Of a stretch of 62,619 nt of DNA, positions 37,368 to 48,260 are shown in pieces (the first letter of the stretch is position 1; each line of letters opens with the position of its first letter). The DNA lies in assembly GCF_000747095.1 (NCBI RefSeq), contig NZ_JQGL01000041.1, positions 1 to 62,619 on the forward strand, given 5' to 3'. The translations under genes and the position numbers were made by a program. This DNA comes from Sulfuricurvum sp. MLSB. GTDB taxonomy: Bacteria > Campylobacterota > Campylobacteria > Campylobacterales > Sulfurimonadaceae. A model generated the notes under the pieces. It worked only from the letters and a program-made list of their open reading frames with translations. It made no database searches and was not told where the DNA came from.

Positions 37368-38713
37368 AATCGGCAGTGTTTTTTTCGGTAGGGATGTTGC
37401 TGATACTGAGCGGATGTTCGGTTACGAGTCAGGAAGATGCGTTTCGTGCGGTGAATGATTCGGTGAAAAAAGATTTGGTCTGGATCAAAACTCCCGAACA
37501 GGCACGTGAAGTCGAAACAAGAGTGTATGCGTTGCTTGCACAGCCGTTGAACGAAGAGAATGCCGTTCGGATCGCTCTGATCAATAACCGAATGTTACAG
37601 CAAACGTACGAAGAGATCGGGATCGCTCATGCGGAGCTGGTGCAATCAGGATTGATGAGCAACCCGATTTTAGGCTACTCACTCGGGCGAGGGGGCGGCA
37701 TGACGACCAAAACGCTGACGGTCGAACTGGCCTTTCTTGATTTGCTGTGGATTCCGTTGCGTCGCGAACTGGGCGGAATCGCCTATGAGGAAGCGAAACT
37801 GCGTGTCGGGGATGAGGTACTTCGAACCGTGCGGGACACAAAAAAAGCTTTTATTGAGGCCCGAATCGCTCAAGAGATTGCCGCTATACAGGACGAACGA
37901 CTCAAATCCAACGAAGCTTCGGCACAACTTGCTATACGTCAGTTTGCTGCCGGCAATCTTTCCAAACGAGATAGGCTGAAGATTCAGGAAGCCTACGCCC
38001 ATGTACGAACGGAAGCGATAAAAGCGCATCAAAATGCCGCTTCGGCACGTGAAGAGCTCAATAAAATGATCGGAATCTACGGTTCGGCCACCCGATATAC
38101 TTTTGGAAAAGAAGGATGGGCGCTCACGGAACCTCCGGCATCATCGGAAGTGTTGGAACGTACCGCCATTGAAAAGCGTTTGGATGTCGCGGCTGCCAAA
38201 AAACGGCTCGAATATGCCGCCAAAGAGGCAGGAATTACCGAAAACACCCGGATGCTTGATAATTTGACCTTGGAATACGAGCGTGAAAAAAGCACCGGAG
38301 AAGCCCATAAGAACACATTGGGCGTAAAAATCCCCTTGCCTATTTTCGACATGGGGCAAGCAAGAGTGGGAATGGCGCAGGCCAGATACAATCAACGCTA
38401 TCATCAGCTTTACGCATTGGCGGTGAATGTCCGCAGCGATGTTCGCCGCTCCCATGCCGCACTCCGCTATGCTTACGACATAGCTCGGGAATACCGTGAA
38501 ACGATTGTCGGGCTCAATCAGGGCATTTTGGAGCAAACCGGACTCTTTTACAACGGAATGCTGGATGGGATTTACGAACTTCTCGAAGATCAGCGCCGTT
38601 TGAGCGAAGCAAAAATAGCCTCGCTTGAAGCAATGGCGGAATATCAGATAGCCGCTGCCGATTTGGCGTATACGGTCGGTGCGGCATCGGAGGAAAGCAA
38701 TGAAACAAAATAG
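37364..38713 (+). CDS. TolC-family outer-membrane lipoprotein of the copper operon
   Basis: A 449-residue outer-membrane factor with lipobox LSGC (Cys18). Long helices form the periplasmic barrel, in two related halves (INNRMLQQTYEEIGIAHAEL; LRYAYDIAREYRETIVGLNQGIL). It resembles CusC/CopB-type efflux components, but no RND pump or adaptor gene stands next to it. It is followed directly by the multicopper oxidase, whose ATG lies inside this gene. Confidence 0.85.
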   Translation: MKSAVFFSVGMLLILSGCSVTSQEDAFRAVNDSVKKDLVWIKTPEQAREVETRVYALLAQPLNEENAVRIALINNRMLQQTYEEIGIAHAELVQSGLMSNPILGYSLGRGGGMTTKTLTVELAFLDLLWIPLRRELGGIAYEEAKLRVGDEVLRTVRDTKKAFIEARIAQEIAAIQDERLKSNEASAQLAIRQFAAGNLSKRDRLKIQEAYAHVRTEAIKAHQNAASAREELNKMIGIYGSATRYTFGKEGWALTEPPASSEVLERTAIEKRLDVAAAKKRLEYAAKEAGITENTRMLDNLTLEYEREKSTGEAHKNTLGVKIPLPIFDMGQARVGMAQARYNQRYHQLYALAVNVRSDVRRSHAALRYAYDIAREYRETIVGLNQGILEQTGLFYNGMLDGIYELLEDQRRLSEAKIASLEAMAEYQIAAADLAYTVGAASEESNETK

Positions 38714-40022
38714 ACGCGATTTCTTAGGACTGGCTTCCGCTTTTTTGGCATCAACCGCACTGGCAGGCAACGAACACGATCACGCTGCGCACGGCTCGCC
38801 AAAGCGGCGGCTGAGCATGGTTGAGAATCCCAAGCAAGTGCTTTCTCCTGCTACGATCATTACGCCGAATAAAGGAAAAAATTACAATCCCGTCGTGACG
38901 CTTAACGGCTGGAGCCTTCCGTATGAGATAAAAAAGGGAGTTAAAGAGTTTCATCTGATTGCCGAACCGGTCGTACGGGAATTCGCTCCGGGGATGGTGG
39001 TCAATTGCTGGGGATACAACGGAACCTCTCCGGGACCGACGATCGAAGCCGTTGAAGGGGATCGCATTCGTTTGATCGTGACGAACAAGCTCCCTGAACA
39101 TACGACGATCCATTGGCATGGGCTGATTCTTCCCAACGGAATGGACGGGGTCGGCGGACTGACGCAGCCTCAGATCAAACCGGGCGAGACGTATGTGTAT
39201 GAGTTTACCCTGCGTCAAAGCGGATCGTTCATGTACCACCCCCATGCGGACGAGATGGTGCAGATGGCCATGGGGATGATGGGAATGTTTATTATCCATC
39301 CCAAAAATCCTGCGGCTCACCGCGTCGATCGAGATTTTTGTTTTTTGCTTTCCAGTTACGACATAGCCCCCGGAACGTATACCCCGAATCCTTCGACGAT
39401 GACCGAGTTTAACCTTTGGACGTTCAATTCCCGCGTTTTTCCGGGGATCGACCCCATGGTGGTGCGTAAAGGGGATCGTGTCCGGATACGGGTCGGAAAT
39501 CTGACGATGACGAATCATCCGATCCACATGCACGGACATACATTCGAAGTGACCTGCACCGACGGCGGATGGGTTCCCAAAAGTGCCCGGTGGCCCGAAG
39601 TGACGTCCGACATTCCCGTCGGATCGATTCGGGCCATCGAGTTTACCGCTACGGAAGAGGGAGATTGGTCGTTTCACTGCCACAAATCGCATCACACGAT
39701 GGGGCCGATGGGGCATAATGTCCCAAACATGCTGGGGGTGAAGCAAGACGACCTGACCGAAAAGATCAGCGATCTCATGCCCGAGTACATGTACATGCCG
39801 ATGGGGCGTTCGGGGATGTCGGAGATGCAGGATATGGCCGAAATGGGGATGGCGCTGCCGGAAAATACGCTGCCGATGATGAGCGGGAAGGGACCGTTCG
39901 GGCCGATCGAAATGGGCGGAATGTTTACGGTTGTCAAAGTGCGTAAAGACCAACCCCGGAATGATTATTCGGACCCGGGATGGTTCAGGCATCCGAAAGG
40001 AAGCATTGCTTATAAATATTAG
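38700..40022 (+). CDS. Tat-exported multicopper oxidase, copper tolerance type
   Basis: A 440-residue periplasmic oxidase. The Tat signal NRRDFLGLASAFLAS begins the protein. Copper ligands appear as IHWHG and YHPHAD in the first cupredoxin domain, and HPIHMHGH and FHCHKSHHTMGPMGH in the last. The length suggests a compact enzyme without a full middle domain. The C-terminal part is rich in Met, as in copper-tolerance oxidases that oxidise Cu(I). An in-frame ATG at 38679 lacks the Tat start, so 38700, with its GGAGGAAAG ribosome-binding site, is chosen. It overlaps the convergent gene by 4 bases. Confidence 0.9.
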   Translation: MKQNRRDFLGLASAFLASTALAGNEHDHAAHGSPKRRLSMVENPKQVLSPATIITPNKGKNYNPVVTLNGWSLPYEIKKGVKEFHLIAEPVVREFAPGMVVNCWGYNGTSPGPTIEAVEGDRIRLIVTNKLPEHTTIHWHGLILPNGMDGVGGLTQPQIKPGETYVYEFTLRQSGSFMYHPHADEMVQMAMGMMGMFIIHPKNPAAHRVDRDFCFLLSSYDIAPGTYTPNPSTMTEFNLWTFNSRVFPGIDPMVVRKGDRVRIRVGNLTMTNHPIHMHGHTFEVTCTDGGWVPKSARWPEVTSDIPVGSIRAIEFTATEEGDWSFHCHKSHHTMGPMGHNVPNMLGVKQDDLTEKISDLMPEYMYMPMGRSGMSEMQDMAEMGMALPENTLPMMSGKGPFGPIEMGGMFTVVKVRKDQPRNDYSDPGWFRHPKGSIAYKY

Positions 40023-40603
40023 CGCTGTTTCAAGAGCCGCCGATGCCACAAAAGGGCGGCTGAAAGGCTTCCGAGATAGCACAAAAACATATCTTTTTGC
40101 GCATCCCATTGATCCCCCTGCGTTCCCAAAAAGGCCGTTCCCAGTTCCGCATGGGTCACTTCAGTAGCCAGCCATTCGAGTACTTCGTATACCCCCGATG
40201 CCGAAATCATGAAAACCAGCGTAAAAGCAAACACCTGTTTTTTGGAGTGACCGAAAGAAGCAAACAATTCGCCAAACGGCACTAACAGCAAAAATCCGAA
40301 GAGAAAATGGGTAAGCCGGTCGTAATGGTTGCGTTCAAACCCGAAATAACGGGTCAGGGATTCAAACCACGGCATTTCGCTGTAGGTGTAGTGGGCGCCG
40401 ATCGCGTGCAAAACAAAAAAAACAAACAGCATGCAAACGCTTAGATTTGAAAAACCGAAGCGGCGTTCGCTCCAGAGGATAACGGGGAGAGCGACAAAGA
40501 CAAGGATATTTTCGAGTAGCCAATCTTCCCGATACCACGGATCAATCGCGAGATATAACCATAAAATAACATAGGTGATAAAAAGGACGGGTTTTAGCTT
40601 CAT
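40019..40603 (-). CDS. DUF2238/YjdF-like integral membrane protein
   Basis: A 194-residue protein with about six hydrophobic segments and the family motifs NHYDRLTHFLFGFLL and SGVYEVLEW. Members are annotated as inner-membrane proteins of unknown function. It is convergent with the multicopper oxidase gene (4-base overlap) and lies downstream of the tRNA cluster on the same strand; read-through from there is possible as I see no terminator between them. Confidence 0.78.
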   Translation of the reverse strand: MKLKPVLFITYVILWLYLAIDPWYREDWLLENILVFVALPVILWSERRFGFSNLSVCMLFVFFVLHAIGAHYTYSEMPWFESLTRYFGFERNHYDRLTHFLFGFLLLVPFGELFASFGHSKKQVFAFTLVFMISASGVYEVLEWLATEVTHAELGTAFLGTQGDQWDAQKDMFLCYLGSLSAALLWHRRLLKQR

Positions 40604-40644
40604 GGGAGAATGATAACATAGATAAAAGAAAGGGGATGAAAAGA

Positions 40645-40721
40645 TGGCGCAGCGGACGGGACTCGAACCCGCGACCTCCTGCGTGACAGGCAGGCATTCT
40701 AACCAACTGAACTACCGCTGC
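40645..40721 (-). tRNA. tRNA-Asp (GTC), copy 2 of the cluster
   Basis: On the minus strand the acceptor stem GCAGCGG/CCGCTGC, a T-arm GGTTCGAGTC loop and encoded CCA give a complete 77-base tRNA. The anticodon loop CTGTCAC has anticodon GTC. It is identical to the copy at 40841-40917. Confidence 0.97.
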
Positions 40722-40733
40722 AGCGCCAAATAA

Positions 40734-40809
40734 TGGTGGGAATTACAAGACTCGAACTTGTGACATCTACCTTGTAAGGGTAGCGCTCTACCAACTGAGC
40801 TAAACTCCC
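40734..40809 (-). tRNA. tRNA-Val (TAC), copy 2 of the cluster
   Basis: Acceptor stem GGGAGTT/AATTCCC, anticodon loop CTTACAA in a CTACC/GGTAG stem (anticodon TAC) and encoded CCA. It has 76 bases, identical to the copy at 40931-41006. Confidence 0.97.
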
Positions 40810-40840
40810 GAGAGTTTTTTAATAATAAATCGAAATAACA

Positions 40841-40917
40841 TGGCGCAGCGGACGGGACTCGAACCCGCGACCTCCTGCGTGACAGGCAGGCATTCTAACC
40901 AACTGAACTACCGCTGC
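40841..40917 (-). tRNA. tRNA-Asp (GTC), copy 1 of the cluster
   Basis: A complete 77-base tRNA with encoded CCA, identical to the copy at 40645-40721; anticodon GTC. Confidence 0.97.
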
Positions 40918-40930
40918 AGCGCCAAATATA

Positions 40931-41006
40931 TGGTGGGAATTACAAGACTCGAACTTGTGACATCTACCTTGTAAGGGTAGCGCTCTACCAACTGAGCTAA
41001 ACTCCC
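40931..41006 (-). tRNA. tRNA-Val (TAC), copy 1 of the cluster
   Basis: A complete 76-base tRNA with encoded CCA, identical to the copy at 40734-40809; anticodon TAC. Confidence 0.97.
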
Positions 41007-41030
41007 GAAAATCGAAATATCTCGAACAAG

Positions 41031-41106
41031 TGGCGACCCCTAAAGGATTTGAACCTCTGTTCCTACCATGAAGTGATAGTGTCCTTGGCCACTAGACGAA
41101 AGGGTC
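41031..41106 (-). tRNA. tRNA-Glu (TTC) with C at position 33
   Basis: Acceptor stem GACCCTT/AGGGGTC, discriminator G and encoded CCA, 76 bases. The anticodon arm is CTATC/GGTAG around loop ACTTCAT, so the anticodon is TTC and the base before it (position 33) is C, where nearly all tRNAs have U. Otherwise the cloverleaf is normal. Confidence 0.93.
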
Positions 41107-41119
41107 ACTGAACCAACCA

Positions 41120-41195
41120 TGGTGTCCCGTGATGGATTCGAACCATCGACCCCCTCATTAAAAGTGAGATGCTCTACCGGCTGAGCTAACGAGAC
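41120..41195 (-). tRNA. tRNA-Lys (TTT), first gene of the cluster
   Basis: Starts GTCTCGTTAGCTCAG, with anticodon loop CTTTTAA (anticodon TTT), a T-arm GGTTCGAATC loop and encoded CCA; 76 bases. It lies about 30 bases after the predicted start of the cluster transcript. Confidence 0.96.
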
Positions 41196-41232
41196 CTCTG
41201 CAACCAACCAAAACGGCGATTGTGAGGGCGAA

Positions 41233-41261
41233 ATTATAGGGGAAATGTCCTGTTTTGTCAA
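41233..41261 (-). promoter_or_regulatory. consensus sigma-70 promoter of the tRNA cluster
   Basis: On the minus strand TTGACA (41261-41256) is followed after exactly 17 bases by TATAAT (41238-41233). Both hexamers are perfect. The bases after the -10 box, TTCGCCCTC, form a GC-rich discriminator, a feature of promoters under stringent control. The transcript would start near 41226 and read Lys-Glu-Val-Asp-Val-Asp. Confidence 0.9.
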
Positions 41262-41275
41262 GGAGAAATCAGTGA

Positions 41276-42367
41276 TTAGGTAAAAAACAATTCTCGATCA
41301 ATGTTGAGCAACATTTTGACGGCCATCAAAACGCTTTGTTCCTGAATGTAGTTGCGATCTCCTTCGAAATGGAAGCGTTCGGTATGAACCGACGTTTTGG
41401 ACCGGGCACTGATGTAGACGGTACCGACCGGCTTGGCATCGCTCCCGCCGGTGGGACCGGCAACTCCGCTGATGGCGAGGGCAAAATCGGCATAGCTGAC
41501 GTTCATAGCCCCTTCGGACATCTCTAAAACAACCTCGGCACTTACGGCTCCGAACGCCTCAAGCGATTCGTCCTCAACCGCAAGCCAATTGGCTTTGAGC
41601 GTGTTCGAATAGGTGATGAGCGAGCCGTCGAAGATAGCCGACGAGCCGCTGTGTGCCGTGAAAAAATGGGCGAGAGAACCGCCGCTGCAGCTTTCGGCAA
41701 AAGAGAGTTTTTTCTTATGGTGCGAGAGGCGCTCGATGATAAAGGCGGCAATGTTGGAAGCGCTGATCACTTTATGATGCATCAGCCCTTTGGCCGAGGC
41801 GATAAACTGGGAAAGATTCCCGTGCCGGCGGGTATGAATCCGTATTTTGATCCACCCCTCGACGAGCTGGCTGAATTCGAGCCGTACGTCAAAGTTTTGG
41901 GCCAAAGGTTCGAGCAGCGTTTGGGCGCTTAGAAGCTCTTCGTTAAAGAGATGGATGGTTGCGAGACGCGACTCGTCATCGATCAGGATCGGCGGAAGCG
42001 TTTTGCCTTCGGTTGCCAGAACAACATTGATTTCAGAGCTGTTATGGTTCAGCAGATAGCTGCCGTTTTCGAGGATGTTTGCCCGGGAAGGAATCAGCAT
42101 ATTGTCCTTGAGAACCTGGTTGTCAGCCGTGACAGTACTGAGCAGTTTTCCAACAATCGTAAACGTACTTTTGGTGGTGATAATGATGAGTTTCGATTCG
42201 TGTTTTAGCAGCCCGTCAAGGTGGAGAAACAAGTCTTTGTCCGATTCGTCGAAATAGCTGATCGAATCGATCGAAGCGAGCTTGCTTTTGATGTTTCGGA
42301 GAATGTAGCGCTCATACGCTTCATTGAGAATGAGGCGGTTTCCGACAAAAATAACGTCGCGTTTCAT
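41276..42367 (-). CDS. CinA family protein: PncC-type amidohydrolase domain with degenerate N-terminal domain
   Basis: A 363-residue protein. The C-terminal about 160 residues are the CinA/PncC domain (nicotinamide-nucleotide amidase) with LSFAESCSGGSLAHF, a YSNTLKANWL segment and ISGVAGPTGGSDAKPVGTVY. The N-terminal part occupies the place of the molybdopterin-binding-like domain of full CinA, but its usual TGGLGPTxDD motif is not seen, so that domain is divergent. The ATG at 42365-42367 (KRDVIFVGNRL) is preferred over an earlier one at 42403. It is divergent from ileS. Confidence 0.85.
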   Translation of the reverse strand: MKRDVIFVGNRLILNEAYERYILRNIKSKLASIDSISYFDESDKDLFLHLDGLLKHESKLIIITTKSTFTIVGKLLSTVTADNQVLKDNMLIPSRANILENGSYLLNHNSSEINVVLATEGKTLPPILIDDESRLATIHLFNEELLSAQTLLEPLAQNFDVRLEFSQLVEGWIKIRIHTRRHGNLSQFIASAKGLMHHKVISASNIAAFIIERLSHHKKKLSFAESCSGGSLAHFFTAHSGSSAIFDGSLITYSNTLKANWLAVEDESLEAFGAVSAEVVLEMSEGAMNVSYADFALAISGVAGPTGGSDAKPVGTVYISARSKTSVHTERFHFEGDRNYIQEQSVLMAVKMLLNIDRELFFT

Positions 42368-42433
42368 AGTCCAACCCTGTATAAAATTGGGGTAGTATAG
42401 CACAGCGACAGCAAAATTTAATCCCCTTGAAGC

Positions 42434-42439
42434 TATAAT
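42434..42439 (+). promoter_or_regulatory. putative -10 box for ileS
   Basis: TATAAT lies 37 bases before the ileS ATG in the divergent gap with the cinA-like gene; no clear -35 box. No T-box or other leader structure was seen. Confidence 0.5.
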
Positions 42440-42476
42440 GCAGCACTTTTTATATGCTCATTATTAAGGGATCCGA

Positions 42477-45251
42477 ATGGATTATAAAGATACCCTCCTA
42501 TTACCTCAGACCGAATTCCCGATGCGCGGAAATTTGGTCCAGAATGAACCTGCACGTTATGCGGCGTGGATAGCCAAAGACGTTTACGGCCGGATGAAAG
42601 CTGCTCGGACGGGCGCACAAACGTTTACCCTCCACGACGGCCCTCCGTATGCCAACGGTCACACGCACATCGGTCATGCACTGAACAAAATTCTCAAAGA
42701 CATTATCGTCAAATACAACTATTTCAACGGCAAATCGGTTCGTTTTACTCCGGGCTGGGATTGCCACGGGCTTCCGATCGAACAGCAGGTCGAGAAAAAA
42801 CTGGGCGGAAAACAGAAAAAAGAGCAGCTCAGTACGGCTGAAGTACGCCGTCTTTGCCGTGAGCATGCGAGCGAATTTATCGATATTCAGCGTGAAGAGT
42901 TTAAAAAGCTCGGCGTCGTCGCCGATTGGGACAACCCTTATCTGACGATGGATTACAAATTTGAGGCCAACATTTACCGTACGTTGTGCGCGGTGGCGAA
43001 AAAAGGGCTGTTGATCGAGCGTTCCAAACCGGTCTATTGGAGCTGGGCGGAGCGTACGGCACTGGCCGAAGCCGAAGTGGAGTACGAGGACAAAGAGGAC
43101 TATTCGATCTATGTTGCGTTCGAACTCTCCGATGAAGCCAAAGTCCGCGTTGGAATCGAAGGAAACGCTGCGATCGTCATTTGGACGACGACACCGTGGA
43201 CGCTGCCGGCCAATACCGGTATTTCACTCAACCCGGATGAAATGTACGTCCGCACTTCCGATGGTTACATCGTTGCCGAAAAACGCTACGAAGCGCTTCT
43301 GGAAGAGGGCGTTTTCACCGGAACGGTCGTTCAGAAGATCGAAGCAAAAAAATTCGAAAATCTGTATGCGATCAATCCGCTCAACGGACGCGGATCGCAT
43401 CTGGTCCTCGGCGAGCACGTCTTGATGGACAACGGTTCGGGATGCGTCCACACCGCACCGGGACACGGGGAAGACGACTACCGCGTGGGGCTGCGCTACA
43501 ACCTCGAAGTGGTAATGCCGGTCGATGAAACGGGGTGCTACGACGCCACCGTCGTTCGTGAAAAGCTTCTTCCCGATGCCGAAACATTTGTCGGGATGCA
43601 CATCTTCAAAGCGAACGAGCCGATCATCGAACTGCTCGGCGACAAAGCGCTCAAAGTATCCAAATTCCGCCACTCCTACCCGCATTGCTGGCGTTCGCAT
43701 ACGCCGCTCATTTACCGTGCGACGAAGCAGTGGTTTATCAGCGTGGACGGCACTCCTGATGGCGAGTCCAAAACGCTTCGCGAAATTGCCAAAGACGAAG
43801 TGGCAAAAACGGCGTTTTATCCCGAATCCGGACGCAACCGTCTGGGGTCCATGGTCGAAAACCGTCCCGACTGGTGTATCTCCCGTCAGCGTGACTGGGG
43901 GGTCCCTATCGCATTTTTCCGCGTCAAGGCAACGGGGGAAGTGATTCTGGACGAGAAAGTCCTCAATTTTATCGCGATGATTTTCGAGATGCACAGCACC
44001 GATGCGTGGTATTCGATGAGTATCGAAGAGCTTCTCTATCCCGGCGCTCCGTATAAGCCCGAAGAGCTTGAAAAAGTTTCCGACATCCTCGATGTCTGGT
44101 TCGACAGCGGTTCGACGTGGAATGCGGTACTCAAATCACGCAACTACGATGCGGGAACCTATCCGGCAGACCTTTACATCGAAGGAAGCGATCAGCACCG
44201 CGGATGGTTTCAATCCTCGTTGTTCCTAAGTGCGTCGGTCGAACACATCGCTCCGTACAAAGCGCTTCTCACCCACGGATTCACCGTCGATGAAAAGGGC
44301 GAGAAGATGTCCAAATCCAAAGGCAACGTCGTCGCTCCCGAAAAGGTCCTTGGGCAGTACGGGAGCGAGATTCTGCGTTTGTGGGTCGCTATGAGCGATT
44401 ACCAGGGGGATTTGAAGATCTCCGACAACATCCTCAAGCAGACGGCGGAACAGTACCGCAAACTGCGCAATACGTTTCGGATCATGCTCGCCAACCTCGA
44501 CGGGCTCGACGCGATTGTTCCTTACAGCGAAATGGGAGAGGTCGATAAATGGATCGTCGCGAAAGCCAAAGAGGTATTCGACGAAACGCACCGTTTGTTC
44601 GGCGAATACAATTTCGTTCACGGGATGAGCGGACTGAATTATTTCATCGTCAATGAACTCAGCGGTATTTATATCGACATCACCAAAGACCGTATGTACT
44701 GCGACGACGCAAATTCCGCAGAGCGCCGCTCAAGCCAGAGTGCGATGGCGATCATTGCCCGCTCTATGCTGGGGTTGATCGCCCCGATCCTCACCTATAC
44801 GGCCGATGAGATTTTCGAGCATGCTCCTTCGGTCATCAAAGGCGGAGCCGCCGATATTTTCGATCTTGTGTACACGTCGATCGATCCGGTTGAAAGTACG
44901 TGGAATGAAGAGTACATGAAAGCGGTTCGCGAAGCGCTCAACGAAATCGTTGATACTCTCAAAAAAGAAAAAGTGATCAAAAACACCCTCGAGCTGGTGG
45001 TATCTACTAATGATCCAAAAGCCAAAACACTCAAAAAAGCGGATGCCGAAGAGTATTTGGTGATCTCGAAATGGTGCGGATGCTCATTGAACGATATCCT
45101 CGGCGAGTTTGTACTGGACGGGGAAAAATACTCCATCGCGCTGGCGACAAAAGCCAAATGTCCCCGCTGCTGGAAATACCATAGTGAGAGTGAAGATATG
45201 GTATGCCCGCGATGCGCAACGGTCGTTTCCGGATGGATGGTCGCTGAATGA
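42477..45251 (+). CDS. ileS: isoleucyl-tRNA synthetase
   Basis: Class I synthetase, 924 residues, full length. HIGH is at residues 64-67 and KMSKS near 610. The editing domain is present between them (WTTTPWTLPAN). The C-terminal zinc site has CPRCWKYHSES and CPRC, as in bacterial-type IleRS. The stop overlaps the ATG of a 41-residue membrane peptide as ATGA. Confidence 0.97.
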   Translation: MDYKDTLLLPQTEFPMRGNLVQNEPARYAAWIAKDVYGRMKAARTGAQTFTLHDGPPYANGHTHIGHALNKILKDIIVKYNYFNGKSVRFTPGWDCHGLPIEQQVEKKLGGKQKKEQLSTAEVRRLCREHASEFIDIQREEFKKLGVVADWDNPYLTMDYKFEANIYRTLCAVAKKGLLIERSKPVYWSWAERTALAEAEVEYEDKEDYSIYVAFELSDEAKVRVGIEGNAAIVIWTTTPWTLPANTGISLNPDEMYVRTSDGYIVAEKRYEALLEEGVFTGTVVQKIEAKKFENLYAINPLNGRGSHLVLGEHVLMDNGSGCVHTAPGHGEDDYRVGLRYNLEVVMPVDETGCYDATVVREKLLPDAETFVGMHIFKANEPIIELLGDKALKVSKFRHSYPHCWRSHTPLIYRATKQWFISVDGTPDGESKTLREIAKDEVAKTAFYPESGRNRLGSMVENRPDWCISRQRDWGVPIAFFRVKATGEVILDEKVLNFIAMIFEMHSTDAWYSMSIEELLYPGAPYKPEELEKVSDILDVWFDSGSTWNAVLKSRNYDAGTYPADLYIEGSDQHRGWFQSSLFLSASVEHIAPYKALLTHGFTVDEKGEKMSKSKGNVVAPEKVLGQYGSEILRLWVAMSDYQGDLKISDNILKQTAEQYRKLRNTFRIMLANLDGLDAIVPYSEMGEVDKWIVAKAKEVFDETHRLFGEYNFVHGMSGLNYFIVNELSGIYIDITKDRMYCDDANSAERRSSQSAMAIIARSMLGLIAPILTYTADEIFEHAPSVIKGGAADIFDLVYTSIDPVESTWNEEYMKAVREALNEIVDTLKKEKVIKNTLELVVSTNDPKAKTLKKADAEEYLVISKWCGCSLNDILGEFVLDGEKYSIALATKAKCPRCWKYHSESEDMVCPRCATVVSGWMVAE

Positions 45252-45369
45252 TCGACGTGACGCAGCCGGTAGCGATGGGTTTTATCCTCGAAACGGTCGG
45301 TTTTATCTTCCTGATTATCGGCGCAGGTATTTATAGGGTAAAAAAAGCAAAACGAACAAAGGAAGGTGC

Positions 45370-45373
<4 letters not shown>
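45248..45373 (+). CDS. 41-residue single-span membrane micropeptide between ileS and gatA
   Basis: The frame encodes 41 residues, [11 protein letters not shown] at the start, then one hydrophobic helix (about 10-29, [18 protein letters not shown]) and a basic tail ([12 protein letters not shown]). This predicts one membrane span with the C-terminus inside. Its ATG overlaps the ileS stop and its TGA overlaps the gatA ATG, both as ATGA, and the sequence fills the whole gap. These double overlaps and the clear topology argue for a real, coupled gene. Function is unknown; no family is recognised. Confidence 0.75.
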
Positions 45374-48158
<2,785 letters not shown>

Positions 48159-48202
48159 AAACCATTTCTTATCGGGATAATCATGATTAAACCGTTAGGA
48201 AA

Positions 48203-48234
48203 ACACGGGAAAACGTGTGGGATGAAGATACAAT
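48203..48234 (+). promoter_or_regulatory. dyad and -10 box upstream of metY
   Basis: ACACG and CGTGT face each other across a six-base GGAAAA spacer (48203-48218), and a TACAAT hexamer follows at 48229-48234, 27 bases before the chosen metY start. The dyad falls about where a -35 box would be and could bind a regulator of methionine genes. No SAM riboswitch was recognised. Confidence 0.35.
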
Positions 48235-48260
48235 TGCACCAAACAACCTAAAGGATGAAT

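Larger units (their letters stand above)
40645..41006 (-). repeat. tandem duplication of a tRNA-Val/tRNA-Asp unit
   Basis: The blocks 40645-40809 and 40841-41006 are the same Asp-Val tRNA pair with nearly identical 12-13-base spacers (AGCGCCAAATAA against AGCGCCAAATATA). The 31 bases between the two blocks are not repeated. Confidence 0.95.

Noticed and set aside
38751-40109. A long open frame (452 codons) on the minus strand opposite the multicopper oxidase
   Set aside because: It is the mirror frame of a clear enzyme gene; the translation is rich in Arg, His and Pro with no family signature and no ribosome-binding site.
40604-41275. Integrated element next to the tRNA cluster
   Set aside because: No integrase, direct repeat of a tRNA end outside the duplicated pair, or foreign-looking genes; the repeats are whole tRNA genes.
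48159-48260. SAM or other riboswitch before metY
   Set aside because: The 96-base gap has a short dyad and a -10-like box but none of the conserved cores of known methionine riboswitches.
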